From Altericroceibacterium xinjiangense (lineage in GTDB: Bacteria; Pseudomonadota; Alphaproteobacteria; Sphingomonadales; Sphingomonadaceae), in NCBI RefSeq assembly GCF_003958635.1, contig NZ_RSEK01000005.1:62001-126000 (forward strand): 64,000 bases of DNA, in the 5' to 3' direction. A program made the position numbers and the translations under genes. Of this stretch, positions 51,880 through 61,068 are shown piece after piece. The notes beneath the pieces were generated by a model. The model was not told the origin of the DNA. It did no database searches and was given only the letters and a program-made list of their open reading frames with translations. The stretch's first letter is position 1. Each line of letters begins with the position of its first letter.

Positions 51880-52323
51880 ATGCAGGACTTACTCTCGATG
51901 CTCTATTTCTGGCTCAAGGCCGGCCACATCATCTTCGTGATCTTCTGGATGGCCGGGCTGTTCATGCTCCCGCGCTTTTTCGTCTATCACCAGGAAGCGG
52001 CCGAGGGATCGCCCGAAAACGCGCTGTGGGTGGACCGGGAGCGCAAGCTGCTGAAGATCATCCTGCTGCCCGCGATCCTGGCGGTGTGGGGATTCGGCAT
52101 CGCGCTCGCGATTGCGACCGACGCCTGGGACCAGCCGTGGCTGCACGCCAAATTGCTGCTGGTGCTGATTCTCAGCGCCTTCCATGGGTGGATGGCCGGC
52201 TATGCGAAGAAGCTGGCCCGGGGAGAACGTCCGATGAAGGGCAAGACCCTGCGCCTGCTCAACGAGATTCCGGGGATCACCGTGGCGCTGATCGTGATCC
52301 TGGTGGTGATCAAGCCCTTCTGA
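51880..52323 (+). CDS. hemJ: Protoporphyrinogen IX oxidase HemJ
   Basis: A 147-residue membrane protein with four helices and the HemJ pattern WLKAGHIIFVIFWMAGLFMLPRFFVYHQEA, whose His residues bind heme. It oxidises protoporphyrinogen IX to protoporphyrin IX where HemG and HemY are absent. It lies 31 bp after hemE, reinforcing its heme-pathway role. A CopD-like general label is the alternative for weaker relatives. Confidence 0.9.
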   Translation: MQDLLSMLYFWLKAGHIIFVIFWMAGLFMLPRFFVYHQEAAEGSPENALWVDRERKLLKIILLPAILAVWGFGIALAIATDAWDQPWLHAKLLLVLILSAFHGWMAGYAKKLARGERPMKGKTLRLLNEIPGITVALIVILVVIKPF

Positions 52324-52424
52324 GCGATCTCGAGGCAGGTGAACCACCGGCTGATCAGGAATCGCGGTAAAAACAGCCAGGCAGAGCGGCCGCTCCGGGA
52401 ATTTTGCGACCTGCGATTCACGAA

Positions 52425-52453
52425 TTGACGCTGGGCGGCTCAGCGCCTATTTT
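52425..52453 (+). promoter_or_regulatory. Sigma-70 promoter candidate for rho
   Basis: TTGACG (52425-52430), a 17-base spacer and TATTTT (52448-52453), about 100 bp before the rho ATG. It leaves a leader of roughly 90 nt; rho is autoregulated in other bacteria, so a long leader fits. Confidence 0.6.
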
Positions 52454-52552
52454 CGCGCCCGATCCGGCTGAGGCCGCCGTTCCGAGCGGCCGGTCCCGCT
52501 TTCTCCAAGCCCTTCAGGACTGCCGGCTTCCTCCCATCACTGGAATACCCAC

Positions 52553-53809
52553 ATGCATTTGAAAGAATTGAAGAAAAGGACGCCGGCCGAACTCGTTTCG
52601 ATGGCCGAGGAGCTGGGCGTCGAAGGCGCATCGACCATGCGCCGGCAGGACCTGATGTTCGCCATCCTCAAGGAAGTGGCCGAAGACGGGGAGGAAATCC
52701 TCGGCGTCGGCACGATCGAGGTGCTGCAGGACGGATTCGGTTTCCTGCGGTCGCCGGAAGCCAATTACCTTGCCGGGCCGGACGATATCTACGTCTCCCC
52801 CAACCAGGTCCGCAAGATGGGCCTGAGGACCGGTGACACGGTCGAAGGTGAAATCCGCGCCCCGCGCGACGGGGAACGCTACTTCGCGCTGACGAAGCTG
52901 CTCAAGGTCAATTTCGACGATCCCGACGCGGTGCGTCACCGGACCAACTTCGACAACCTGACCCCGCTCTATCCCGATGAGCGGCTGGTGCTCGACACCG
53001 TCGATCCCACGGTCAAGGACAAGTCGGCCCGAGTGATCGATCTGATCGCGCCGCAGGGCAAGGGCCAGCGCGCGCTGATCGTCGCCCCGCCGCGTACCGG
53101 CAAGACGGTTCTGCTGCAGAACATGGCCAAGGCGATCACGGACAACCATCCGGAAGTGTTCCTGATCGTGCTGCTGGTCGATGAACGGCCTGAGGAAGTT
53201 ACCGACATGCAGCGGTCCGTGAAGGGCGAGGTGATTTCCTCCACCTTCGACGAGCCCGCGAGCCGTCACGTGCAAGTCGCGGAAATGGTGATCGAGAAGG
53301 CCAAGCGCCTTGTCGAGCACAAGAAGGACGTGGTGATCCTGCTCGATTCCATCACCCGCCTCGGCCGCGCCTACAACACCGTGGTGCCCAGTTCGGGCAA
53401 GGTGCTGACCGGCGGTGTCGACGCCAACGCGCTGCAGCGGCCGAAGCGCTTCTTCGGCGCGGCACGTAACATCGAGGAAGGCGGATCGCTGTCGATCATC
53501 GCCACTGCGCTGATCGACACCGGCAGCCGGATGGATGAAGTGATCTTCGAAGAGTTCAAGGGCACCGGCAACTCGGAAATCGTGCTGGACCGCAAGGTCG
53601 CGGACAAGCGCATCTTCCCCGCGCTCGATGTCGGCAAGTCCGGCACCCGCAAGGAAGAGCTGCTGGCCGGCAAGGACCAGTTGTCGAAGATGTGGGTCCT
53701 GCGCCGCATCCTGATGCAGATGGGCACGATCGACGCGATGGAATTCCTGCTCGACAAGATGAAGGATTCCAAGACCAACGAAGACTTCTTCGCGACGATG
53801 AACCAGTAA
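52553..53809 (+). CDS. rho: Transcription termination factor Rho
   Basis: A 418-residue hexameric RNA-dependent helicase. N-terminal helical domain ([25 protein letters not shown]), RNA-binding OB-fold ([19 protein letters not shown]), Walker A APPRTGKT (178-185; usually APPKAGKT), Walker B and the Q/R-loops in [16 protein letters not shown]. Its length equals E. coli Rho (419). It has its own promoter-like element and a strong hairpin terminator. The origin-proximal location is conserved in alphaproteobacteria. Confidence 0.98.
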   Translation: MHLKELKKRTPAELVSMAEELGVEGASTMRRQDLMFAILKEVAEDGEEILGVGTIEVLQDGFGFLRSPEANYLAGPDDIYVSPNQVRKMGLRTGDTVEGEIRAPRDGERYFALTKLLKVNFDDPDAVRHRTNFDNLTPLYPDERLVLDTVDPTVKDKSARVIDLIAPQGKGQRALIVAPPRTGKTVLLQNMAKAITDNHPEVFLIVLLVDERPEEVTDMQRSVKGEVISSTFDEPASRHVQVAEMVIEKAKRLVEHKKDVVILLDSITRLGRAYNTVVPSSGKVLTGGVDANALQRPKRFFGAARNIEEGGSLSIIATALIDTGSRMDEVIFEEFKGTGNSEIVLDRKVADKRIFPALDVGKSGTRKEELLAGKDQLSKMWVLRRILMQMGTIDAMEFLLDKMKDSKTNEDFFATMNQ

Positions 53810-53831
53810 CGCGCGGCCAGTCCGCGAAGCA

Positions 53832-53860
53832 GAAGGGCGGGGCGACAAACCCCGCCCTTC
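53832..53860. terminator. Bidirectional hairpin terminator after rho
   Basis: A perfect 11-bp stem, GAAGGGCGGGG (53832-53842) and CCCCGCCCTTC (53850-53860), with loop CGACAAA; TT follows on the plus strand. It separates rho from the convergent dienelactone hydrolase gene. Confidence 0.8.
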
Positions 53861-53869
53861 TTCATGCGC

Positions 53870-54577
53870 TCAGGATTCCGGCTTCAGGTGCCGGGCGAAG
53901 AATTCCGCCGTCCGCGTGTCCGCCAGCTGCGCGCCTTGTTCATTGCGCCGTTTGCCGAACTCGGTTGCGAAGCCGTGGTCGAGCCCTTCGTAATCGTGCA
54001 GCGTGACCTTGGGATGCGGGTCGAGCGCTTCGTGCATCGCCTGCTGCACGTCCGGCCCAACGAAATCGTCCTGTTTCGGAATGTGCAGCATTAGCGGATT
54101 GGCGATCGCGTCCTTTTCCCGCAGCAGGTTGTCGATCCCGACCGCATAATAGCCGACCGTCGCATCGCTGTCCGTCCGGGCCGCCACCATGTAGGCGAGC
54201 CGGCCGCCCAGGCAGTACCCGACCGCGCCGACCTTGTCGCAGCCTTCCGTTCCGCGGGCATGTTTGATCGCCGCTTCCAGATCGTAGATGCCGCGGTCCT
54301 GGTCGAACTGCCCCATCAACTCCAGCGCGCGCTGGAACTCCGGCTCGACGTCAGGATCAAGTTCGATCCCCCGCTCCAGCCGCCAGAACAAGTCGGGGGC
54401 GAGAGCGAGATAGCCGTCTTCCGCCAGCTTGTCGCACTTGCGGCGGATCCCTTCGTTCACGCCGAAGATTTCCTGGATGACCACGATTGCGGCCTTCGGC
54501 TGTTTCGCCGGGCGCGCGACGTAGCAATCGAACTGGCCGTCGTCGTCCAGAGTGGAAATTTGCACCGTCTCGCTCAT
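53870..54577 (-). CDS. Dienelactone hydrolase family protein
   Basis: A 235-residue alpha/beta hydrolase. The catalytic Cys is C122 in GAVGYCLGGRLAY, with D171 (HIPKQDDF) and H201 (GLDHGFAT), a dienelactone-hydrolase triad. The natural substrate is not known and chlorocatechol-pathway genes are absent here. GGGAGG seven bases upstream fixes the ATG at 54577. It is a lone minus-strand gene between rho and mnmE. Confidence 0.9.
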   Translation of the reverse strand: MSETVQISTLDDDGQFDCYVARPAKQPKAAIVVIQEIFGVNEGIRRKCDKLAEDGYLALAPDLFWRLERGIELDPDVEPEFQRALELMGQFDQDRGIYDLEAAIKHARGTEGCDKVGAVGYCLGGRLAYMVAARTDSDATVGYYAVGIDNLLREKDAIANPLMLHIPKQDDFVGPDVQQAMHEALDPHPKVTLHDYEGLDHGFATEFGKRRNEQGAQLADTRTAEFFARHLKPES

Positions 54578-54660
54578 ATTGCATCCTCCCGCTGTGGCGT
54601 GCACCTTCAAGCCAATGATACGCGTTCGCGGGCGCCTGCGTTCCTGCCGGAGAATCTACC

Positions 54661-54951
54661 ATGAAAGTGCATATCGAAATCGAATGCTCGCCTGAGGAAG
54701 CCCGCCGTTTCATGGGCCTGCCGGATGTCGACAAGGCGAACGAAATCTATGTCGACACTATCGCCAAGGCGATGAAGGGCGTTTCCAACGCCGACCAGCT
54801 GCAGGAATACGCCAAGCAGCTCGCTCCGATGGGCCAGCTGGGCATGAAGCTGTTCCAGAACTTCATGGAAGGCGGCGCGGCCATGCGGGACCCCGGTACG
54901 GGCTCGGCGACTGGCCCGGGCAAGGGAAAAGGCGACAAGCCCACCTCGTGA
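54661..54951 (+). CDS. DUF6489-like small protein
   Basis: A 96-residue cytoplasmic protein: MKVHIEIECSPEEARRFMGLPDVDKANE, a helical stretch and a Gly/Lys-rich tail. The opening, including CSPEEARRFMGLPD, recurs next to mnmE in Sphingomonadales as DUF6489. No function is known. It starts 83 bp from the divergent hydrolase gene and ends 13 bp before mnmE, so it is probably the first gene of the mnmE operon. Confidence 0.65.
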   Translation: MKVHIEIECSPEEARRFMGLPDVDKANEIYVDTIAKAMKGVSNADQLQEYAKQLAPMGQLGMKLFQNFMEGGAAMRDPGTGSATGPGKGKGDKPTS

Positions 54952-54964
54952 GCCGGCTTTCCTG

Positions 54965-56239
54965 ATGGATACGATCTTCGCCTTGTCGAGCGGGGCGCCG
55001 CCGGCCGGTATTGCCGTCGTCCGGATCAGCGGCCCGCTTGCCGGGGATGCGCTGGTCCGGCTGTCCGGCTCCCTGCCGCCGCCGCGCCGCGCCCATTACA
55101 CTCGGCTGTCCGACCCGCAAGGAGAGTTGCTGGACCACGCGCTGGTGCTTTGGTTTCCGGGACCGCACAGCGTGACGGGAGAGGATCTGGCCGAACTGCA
55201 CCTCCATGGCGGCCGGGCGGTCATAGCTGCGGTGGAAGCCGCGCTGCAGGGCCTTGGCGGATTACGCAAGGCAGAAGCGGGGGAGTTCACCCGCCGTGCC
55301 TTCGCCAACGGGCGGATCGACTTGATGGAAGCCGAAGGACTGGCCGATCTCCTGTCTGCCGAGACCGAGCTTCAGCGCCGCTCTGCCGTGTCGCTGGCAG
55401 GCGGAACCCTCTCACACACCGTGGAAGGCTGGAGGGAGCGGGTGCTGGCGTGTTCGGCGCAAGTCGAGGCCGTGCTCGATTTCGCCGATGAGGACGATGT
55501 CGCGGCGCTGCCCTCAGAGTTCCTGCAGCAGATTGCAGTCATGCACAGGGAGCTGGAAGATTGGCTCGCCGCGCCGCGAGCCGAGACCCTACGGGAGGGA
55601 TTTCGCGTGGCGCTCGCCGGACCGCCGAATGCGGGCAAGTCCACCTTGTTCAATGCCCTGGTGGAAAGCGAGGCGGCCATCATCGCGCCGATCGCCGGGA
55701 CCACGCGCGATATCCTGGTGCGGCCAGTCGCCATGGCCGGGATCCCGTTCAGCTTCGTCGACATGGCAGGGCTGCGGGATGAGAGCGGGGACGTCATCGA
55801 GACAATCGGCATCGCGCGCGCACGGGAAGAGATTGCCCGCGCCGATCTCGTCCTCTGGCTCGGACCAGAAGGGGAAGGGCCGCAAGGCGCCTGGGAGGTT
55901 GAGGCTCAATGCGACCGGACCGATCATCCGCCCAAGCAGAACCCGGCCTTCCGCTTGTCGGCAGTAACCGGAGCGGGACTGGAAGATCTCAAGGTTGCCC
56001 TGATCGCCCATGCGCGCGGCGCGATGCCCAAGCCCGGGCAGGCCGCCTTGGGACAACGCCAGCGGGATATCCTGTCCGAAGCAGCCGAAGCGCTCCGCAC
56101 GGCAGAGGGATGCAACGATCCGCTGATCCTGGCGGAGCACTTGCGGCGGGTGCGCGTGGCGTTCGATCGCCTTGTCGGACGCAGTTCCACCGAGGACGTG
56201 CTCGATACGTTGTTCGGCCGATTCTGCATCGGCAAGTGA
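54965..56239 (+). CDS. mnmE: tRNA modification GTPase MnmE
   Basis: A 424-residue GTPase that, with MnmG, installs cmnm5U34 in tRNA. N-terminal folate-binding domain ([24 protein letters not shown]), G domain: G1 GPPNAGKS (219-226), G2 TT (246-247), G3 DMAGLR (266-271), G4 position reading AQCD (314-317) instead of NKxD; and the terminal FCIGK with its Cys. It is somewhat shorter than E. coli MnmE (454). It is 67 bp upstream of mnmG, with a parS site in between. Confidence 0.94.
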   Translation: MDTIFALSSGAPPAGIAVVRISGPLAGDALVRLSGSLPPPRRAHYTRLSDPQGELLDHALVLWFPGPHSVTGEDLAELHLHGGRAVIAAVEAALQGLGGLRKAEAGEFTRRAFANGRIDLMEAEGLADLLSAETELQRRSAVSLAGGTLSHTVEGWRERVLACSAQVEAVLDFADEDDVAALPSEFLQQIAVMHRELEDWLAAPRAETLREGFRVALAGPPNAGKSTLFNALVESEAAIIAPIAGTTRDILVRPVAMAGIPFSFVDMAGLRDESGDVIETIGIARAREEIARADLVLWLGPEGEGPQGAWEVEAQCDRTDHPPKQNPAFRLSAVTGAGLEDLKVALIAHARGAMPKPGQAALGQRQRDILSEAAEALRTAEGCNDPLILAEHLRRVRVAFDRLVGRSSTEDVLDTLFGRFCIGK

Positions 56240-56243
56240 GCGG

Positions 56244-56259
56244 TGTTTCACGTGGAACA
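56244..56259. other. parS site in the mnmE-mnmG spacer
   Basis: TGTTTCACGTGGAACA fits the parS form TGTTNCACGTGNAACA in all 16 positions. It starts five bases after the mnmE stop and 48 bases before the mnmG ATG. Distance to the origin candidate is about 5.5 kb. Confidence 0.8.
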
Positions 56260-56306
56260 TCTCTGCCCCTTTGACCGGACCCTCCCGCCTGCCTAAAGGC
56301 CCGCTG

Positions 56307-58154
56307 ATGCGCGAATTCGATATAGTGGTGGTCGGCGGGGGCCATGCAGGCTGCGAAGCCGCTGCCGTGGCTGCCCGTATGGGCGCCCGCGTGGCGCTGG
56401 TCAGCTTCGATCTCGACACCATCGGCGCCATGAGCTGCAACCCCGCGATCGGTGGCTTGGGCAAAGGCCACCTCGTGCGCGAGGTCGATGCATTCGACGG
56501 CTTGATCGGCCGCGCCGCCGATGCCGCTGCGATTCACTACCGAATGCTCAACCGGTCGAAGGGGAGCGCGGTCTGGGGTCCTCGCGTGCAAGCGGACCGG
56601 ACCTTGTTCAAGGCCGCCATCCAGCGAATGCTGGGGCGTCACCCGAACCTTCAACAAATCGCTGGCGAAGCGGCGGAACTGATTTTCGAGCAGGGCCGCG
56701 TCGCCGGAATCCGACTGGGGGAGGGGCAAGCGATCCGTGCCCCGGCCGTGGTCCTGTGCACCGGCACGTTCCTGGGTGGTACGCTGTTTCGGGGCGAAGA
56801 GCGGCTGACCGGCGGGCGCATCGATGAGTCCTCGGCGCAGCGGCTGGCCGAGCAGTTGCGCGGGGCGGACTTGCCGCTCGCCCGGCTGAAGACCGGAACG
56901 CCGCCCCGGCTCGACGGGCGAACCATCGACTGGGCCCGCCTCGCCGAACAGCCGTCCGATCCCGAGCCCTGGACCATGTCGCCGCTGACGGAGCGGCGAG
57001 CAAACCCGCAAGTGTTCTGCGCCATAACGCGCACCAATCCGGACACGCACGACGTCATCCGGGCCAACCTGCATCGCTCTCCCTTGTTCTCAGGAGCCAT
57101 CGGCGCGACCGGTCCGCGCTACTGCCCGTCGATCGAGGACAAGATCCATCGGTTTGCCGATCGGGACGGGCACCAGTTGTTCCTGGAGCCTGAAGGGCTG
57201 GACACGCATCTCGTCTACCCCAACGGGATCAGCACCTCGCTGCCCGCCGATGTGCAGCTCACCATGCTGCGGACCATCGAAGGCCTGGCGCAAGTCGAGA
57301 TGGCCGTGCCGGGCTACGCGGTCGAATACGATCACGTCGATCCCCGCGCGCTGTCATCGGGGCTGGAGTTGTCGGCGATCCCGGGTCTCTACTGCGCGGG
57401 CCAAATCAACGGCACCACCGGGTATGAAGAAGCGGCGGCGCAAGGACTGGTTGCCGGCATGAACGCCGCCGCGGCCGTGCTCGGGCGCACACCGGTGCAG
57501 CTTGACCGGGCGAACAGCTACATGGCCGTGATGATCGATGACCTGACGCTGCACGGCGTGAGCGAGCCTTATCGGATGCTTACCGCGCGCGCGGAGTACC
57601 GCTTGCGGCTAAGGGCCAACAATGCGTCCACCCGGCTGACCCCGCTCGCGATAGAAGCCGGCTGCGTGGGGGAGGAGCGGCGCGCCTGGTTCGAACAGCG
57701 TGAACAGCAGCGGGCGGACTGGTGTCAGGCTCTGGCGCGGGACGTTCGTGCAACCGAGCTGGCTGCTTACGGATTGCCGGTTCGCCGCGACGCAGGCGCG
57801 CTACCGCTTTCGACCTGGCTGCGGCATGATCTGGGCTTGTCCGATCTTGCGCCGTTCCTGCCGGACGGACTGGACCCGGCAAGCGACCTGGCTGAAGAAG
57901 TGGCCGAGGATGCCCTTTATGCGCCGTACCTCGAACGGCAGGAATCGGAGCTGCGGGATCTTCGCGCCAGCCAGTCGGTGCTTCTTGGCGCTGGCTTCCC
58001 GTATGATCATGTTCCCGGGCTCTCGCGCGAAATGGTGGAGCGACTGACAGCGGCGCAACCGGAAACGCTGGCGGCGGCGGGGCAGGTGCGCGGCATCACT
58101 CCGGCTGCGCTGGCAGCCTTGCTGGTCCACGCCCGGCGGCGGATCGCCGCATGA
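56307..58154 (+). CDS. mnmG: tRNA uridine-5-carboxymethylaminomethyl modification enzyme MnmG
   Basis: A 615-residue FAD enzyme and partner of MnmE. The FAD loop is [19 protein letters not shown], then [74 protein letters not shown] and [14 protein letters not shown], all expected. Start 56307 ([12 protein letters not shown]) is standard. It overlaps rsmG by ATGA. Confidence 0.97.
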   Translation: MREFDIVVVGGGHAGCEAAAVAARMGARVALVSFDLDTIGAMSCNPAIGGLGKGHLVREVDAFDGLIGRAADAAAIHYRMLNRSKGSAVWGPRVQADRTLFKAAIQRMLGRHPNLQQIAGEAAELIFEQGRVAGIRLGEGQAIRAPAVVLCTGTFLGGTLFRGEERLTGGRIDESSAQRLAEQLRGADLPLARLKTGTPPRLDGRTIDWARLAEQPSDPEPWTMSPLTERRANPQVFCAITRTNPDTHDVIRANLHRSPLFSGAIGATGPRYCPSIEDKIHRFADRDGHQLFLEPEGLDTHLVYPNGISTSLPADVQLTMLRTIEGLAQVEMAVPGYAVEYDHVDPRALSSGLELSAIPGLYCAGQINGTTGYEEAAAQGLVAGMNAAAAVLGRTPVQLDRANSYMAVMIDDLTLHGVSEPYRMLTARAEYRLRLRANNASTRLTPLAIEAGCVGEERRAWFEQREQQRADWCQALARDVRATELAAYGLPVRRDAGALPLSTWLRHDLGLSDLAPFLPDGLDPASDLAEEVAEDALYAPYLERQESELRDLRASQSVLLGAGFPYDHVPGLSREMVERLTAAQPETLAAAGQVRGITPAALAALLVHARRRIAA

Positions 58155-58774
58155 TCACCAGCGAAGCGCAAGCGCGAGACTACTGCCGCCAGTTTGCCGA
58201 CGCCGAGGCGATGGAGCGGCTGGAACAATTGGTCCATCTGCTGCTGGAGGAAAATCAGCGGCAGAACCTGATCTCAAAGGCGACGCTCGATTCGGTGTGG
58301 CAGCGGCATATCGCCGACAGTGCCCAGTTGCTGAGTCACGTTCCACGTGGAACACAGCCATGGCTCGATCTAGGCACGGGGGCGGGCTTCCCCGGGTTGG
58401 TCATCGCAGCTCTGCGGCCTGAGTGGGATGTGCGACTTGTGGAATCGCGCAAGCGCCGCACCGAATGGCTGGAAACGGCCGGGAAGGCACTGGGGCTGAC
58501 AAACTGCCGTATCATTGCCCAGCGGCTGGAACTGGTCGACAGCTTCACGGCGGGTACGATTTCCGCCCGCGCATTCGCTCCACTGCCCAAGTTGCTCAGC
58601 CTGTCTGCCCGTTTTTCAGGGCCATCTACCTGTTGGCTGTTGCCGAAGGGGCGTTCCGCAGCGCACGAGCTGGATGAACTAAGTCCAAATACGCGGGCGC
58701 TGTTTCACGTGGAACAATCTGTTACGGATGACACGGCGGGAATCATCGTCGGCACATTCAAGGGAAGGCTCTAG
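58151..58774 (+). CDS. rsmG: 16S rRNA (guanine527-N7)-methyltransferase RsmG
   Basis: A 207-residue SAM-dependent enzyme that methylates G527 of 16S rRNA. The SAM site is [22 protein letters not shown], followed by [19 protein letters not shown] and [14 protein letters not shown]. The start overlaps the mnmG stop (ATGA). Two parS-like sites lie inside its sequence (58339-58354 and 58700-58715), so the coding region also carries segregation signals. It is 5 bp before parA. Confidence 0.96.
   Translation: MITSEAQARDYCRQFADAEAMERLEQLVHLLLEENQRQNLISKATLDSVWQRHIADSAQLLSHVPRGTQPWLDLGTGAGFPGLVIAALRPEWDVRLVESRKRRTEWLETAGKALGLTNCRIIAQRLELVDSFTAGTISARAFAPLPKLLSLSARFSGPSTCWLLPKGRSAAHELDELSPNTRALFHVEQSVTDDTAGIIVGTFKGRL
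58339..58354. other. parS site inside rsmG
   Basis: CGTTCCACGTGGAACA holds the perfect palindrome GTTCCACGTGGAAC (58340-58353) and matches 15 of 16 consensus bases. It encodes HVPRGTQ in rsmG, about 7.7 kb from the origin candidate. Confidence 0.75.
58700..58715. other. parS site near the rsmG 3' end
   Basis: TGTTTCACGTGGAACA, identical to the site at 56244, 65 bases before the parA start. ParB bound here could also repress parAB. Confidence 0.8.
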
Positions 58775-58779
58775 ACGCC

Positions 58780-59556
58780 GTGCTGCGCATAGCCATCGCA
58801 AACCAGAAGGGCGGGGTCGGCAAGACGACGACTGCCATCAACATCACCACCGCCATGGCGGCCGCCGGCTGGCGAACCCTGCTGATCGATCTGGACGCGC
58901 AGGGCAATGCTTCGACCGGGATCGGCATCGACGCCGCCGACCGCGACCGGTCCAGCTATGACCTTCTGATCGAGCAGGCGCCGCTCGACGAGTGCATTCA
59001 CCCTACGACGATTCCTGGCCTCGATGTCGTCCCCGCTACACAGGACCTGAGCGGGGCCGAGGTGGAACTCGTCGGAATGGGGGATCGCACCGGGCGGCTG
59101 CGGGACGCGCTGAAGGGGCACAATGGCCATGACATCTGCTTCATCGACTGCCCGCCATCGCTGGGCCTGCTGACGCTGAACGCACTCACCGCCGCGGATA
59201 TGCTGATGGTCCCGCTGCAATGCGAATTCTTCGCGCTGGAAGGGCTTAGTCAGCTGTTGCAGACGGTCGACAGCGTCCAGCAGCGCTTCAATCCCGATCT
59301 CGGCATCGTCGGCGTAGTCCTGACGATGTTCGACCGCCGCAACCGGCTGACCGATCAAGTGGCGGAAGACGTGCGCGAATGCCTTGGCAAACTGGTGTTC
59401 GATGCCGTGATTCCGCGCAACGTGCGCTTGTCCGAAGCGCCCAGCCATGGATTGCCCGCGCTGATTTACGACAACGCCTGCGCCGGAAGCCGCGCCTATA
59501 TCGCGCTGGCTCGTGAACTGATCGGCCGCCTGCCCGAACAAAGGAAAGCCGCATGA
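58780..59556 (+). CDS. parA: Chromosome partitioning ATPase ParA
   Basis: A 258-residue Walker-type ATPase that positions origins by interacting with ParB. The deviant Walker A is KGGVGKTTT (10-18), Walker A-prime/B segments are LIDLDAQGNASTGIG and FIDCPPSLGLLTLNAL, and the DNA-binding C-terminal region is VVLTMFDRRNRLTDQVAEDV. It starts with GTG at 58780 after AGGGAAGG. It is coupled to parB by ATGA. Confidence 0.97.
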   Translation: MLRIAIANQKGGVGKTTTAINITTAMAAAGWRTLLIDLDAQGNASTGIGIDAADRDRSSYDLLIEQAPLDECIHPTTIPGLDVVPATQDLSGAEVELVGMGDRTGRLRDALKGHNGHDICFIDCPPSLGLLTLNALTAADMLMVPLQCEFFALEGLSQLLQTVDSVQQRFNPDLGIVGVVLTMFDRRNRLTDQVAEDVRECLGKLVFDAVIPRNVRLSEAPSHGLPALIYDNACAGSRAYIALARELIGRLPEQRKAA

Positions 59557-60521
59557 ATCCCTCTGCCGATCCGGTCCGCTTGCCTGTTTCCGGGCGCGAG
59601 GAGGGGCAGGCCAAGCCCCGCCGCCTCGGCAAGGGGTTGGGCGCGTTGCTCGGTGAAACCCGGCGCGAGGAACCCGTCGTGCGGGACTTGGCTCAGCCGC
59701 AAGCGGCAGAAGGCAAGGAAGCGCTGACCACGCTGCCGGTAACCGCGATCGAACCGCATCCCGATCAGCCGCGGCGCCATTTCGATGAAGCCGCGCTGGA
59801 GGAGCTTGCATCCTCGATCGCGGCGCGCGGAGTCATCCAGCCGGTGATCGTGCGCCCGCTGGCTGGCGGACGTTACCAGCTCGTCGCCGGGGAACGCCGC
59901 TGGCGCGCCGCGCAAAAGGCGCAGCTCACCGAAATCCCGGCACTCGTCCGCCAACTCGACGAGCGCGACGTGATGGCGCTCGCTCTGATCGAGAACATCC
60001 AGCGCGAAGACCTGAACCCGGTGGAAGAAGCGCGCGCCTACCAGCGCCTGGCCGATCAGGAAGGCCTGACCCAGGCCGAAATTGCCCGGCTGGTGGAAAA
60101 GTCGCGCAGCCACGTGGCCAACCTGCAGCGGCTGCTGGCGCTGCCTGACCCGGTTCTCCAGCACTTGGAGAACGGGCGCCTGACCATGGGTCATGCCCGG
60201 GCGCTGATCGGGCAGGACAATTGCGAAGCGCTTGCCGCCGAAGCGATCGAAAACAACCTGTCGGTGCGCGAAGTGGAAAAGCTGGTCCGCCGCCAGACGC
60301 GCGGGATCCAGCCCGCGGCCCCGCGCCGTGCTCGCGAGCCGCGCGACCCGAATCAGGACGCGGACCTTGCCGCGATCCAGAACCAGCTGGAGGAATTCCT
60401 TGGGCTCTCCGTAAGGATTGCCAGCGAAGCCGATCCGCGCGCCGGCACGGTCACCATCCGCTACCGCACGCTCGATCAACTGGACCTGATCTGCCAGCGC
60501 CTGACCGGCGGCGATATCTGA
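59553..60521 (+). CDS. parB: Chromosome partitioning protein ParB
   Basis: A 322-residue CTP-dependent clamp that loads at parS. N-terminal ParA-contact RLGKGLGALLG (24-34), CTPase motif GERRWR (113-118) and ALIENIQREDLNP, HTH around TQAEIARLVEKSRSHVANLQRLLALP, and a C-terminal dimerisation domain (about 275-322). Its parS targets are at 56244, 58339 and 58700, and possibly 11068. It ends four bp before the convergent msrC-like gene. Confidence 0.97.
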   Translation: MNPSADPVRLPVSGREEGQAKPRRLGKGLGALLGETRREEPVVRDLAQPQAAEGKEALTTLPVTAIEPHPDQPRRHFDEAALEELASSIAARGVIQPVIVRPLAGGRYQLVAGERRWRAAQKAQLTEIPALVRQLDERDVMALALIENIQREDLNPVEEARAYQRLADQEGLTQAEIARLVEKSRSHVANLQRLLALPDPVLQHLENGRLTMGHARALIGQDNCEALAAEAIENNLSVREVEKLVRRQTRGIQPAAPRRAREPRDPNQDADLAAIQNQLEEFLGLSVRIASEADPRAGTVTIRYRTLDQLDLICQRLTGGDI

Positions 60522-60525
60522 CGTT

Positions 60526-61008
60526 TCAGATCCGGGAGGAAAGGAGCGTCGCCAGCGCTTCCACTCCGGCCTGGTCCTCAGCATCGAAGCGCCCCTTTAC
60601 CGGGCTGTCTAGGTCGATCACCGCGATGACCGCTCCATCGCGCACGACCGGAACGACCAGTTCGGACCGGCTCTCTGCGTCGCAGGCGATGTGGCCGGGG
60701 AAGGCGTGAACGTCTTCGACCAGCTGGGTCTGCCCGCTTTCGGCTGCTGCTCCGCACACTCCCTGACCGACTGCGATGCGGATACATGCCGGCTTGCCGC
60801 AGAACGGGCCGAGCACCAGTCCGCCTTCGACCATGCGATAGAATCCGGCCCAGTTGAGGTCGGGGACAAGCTGCCAGATCAGGGCCGCGACGTTGGCCAT
60901 GTTGGCGACGGCGTCCGGCTCTCCTTGCGTAAGGGCATCGGCGGCGCCGAGCAGGTCGCGGTAGAGATCGGGCTTGGCTTGGGCGGGATCGGCTGTGAAA
61001 TCGTACAT
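60526..61008 (-). CDS. msrC: Free methionine-(R)-sulfoxide reductase (GAF domain)
   Basis: A 160-residue GAF-type fRMsr. The three cysteines C75, C85 and C109 keep the spacing (10 and 24) of E. coli fRMsr C84, C94 and C118, in GKPACIRIAVGQGVCGAAAE and HIACDAESRSELVVPV. It reduces free methionine-R-sulfoxide using thioredoxin. Convergent with parB. Confidence 0.9.
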   Translation of the reverse strand: MYDFTADPAQAKPDLYRDLLGAADALTQGEPDAVANMANVAALIWQLVPDLNWAGFYRMVEGGLVLGPFCGKPACIRIAVGQGVCGAAAESGQTQLVEDVHAFPGHIACDAESRSELVVPVVRDGAVIAVIDLDSPVKGRFDAEDQAGVEALATLLSSRI

Positions 61009-61068
61009 CGCGCCCGCTTAGCTTGCTGGGCAATTGCCGCAAGCGTTCGGCTCGCCTAATCAGGTTTC

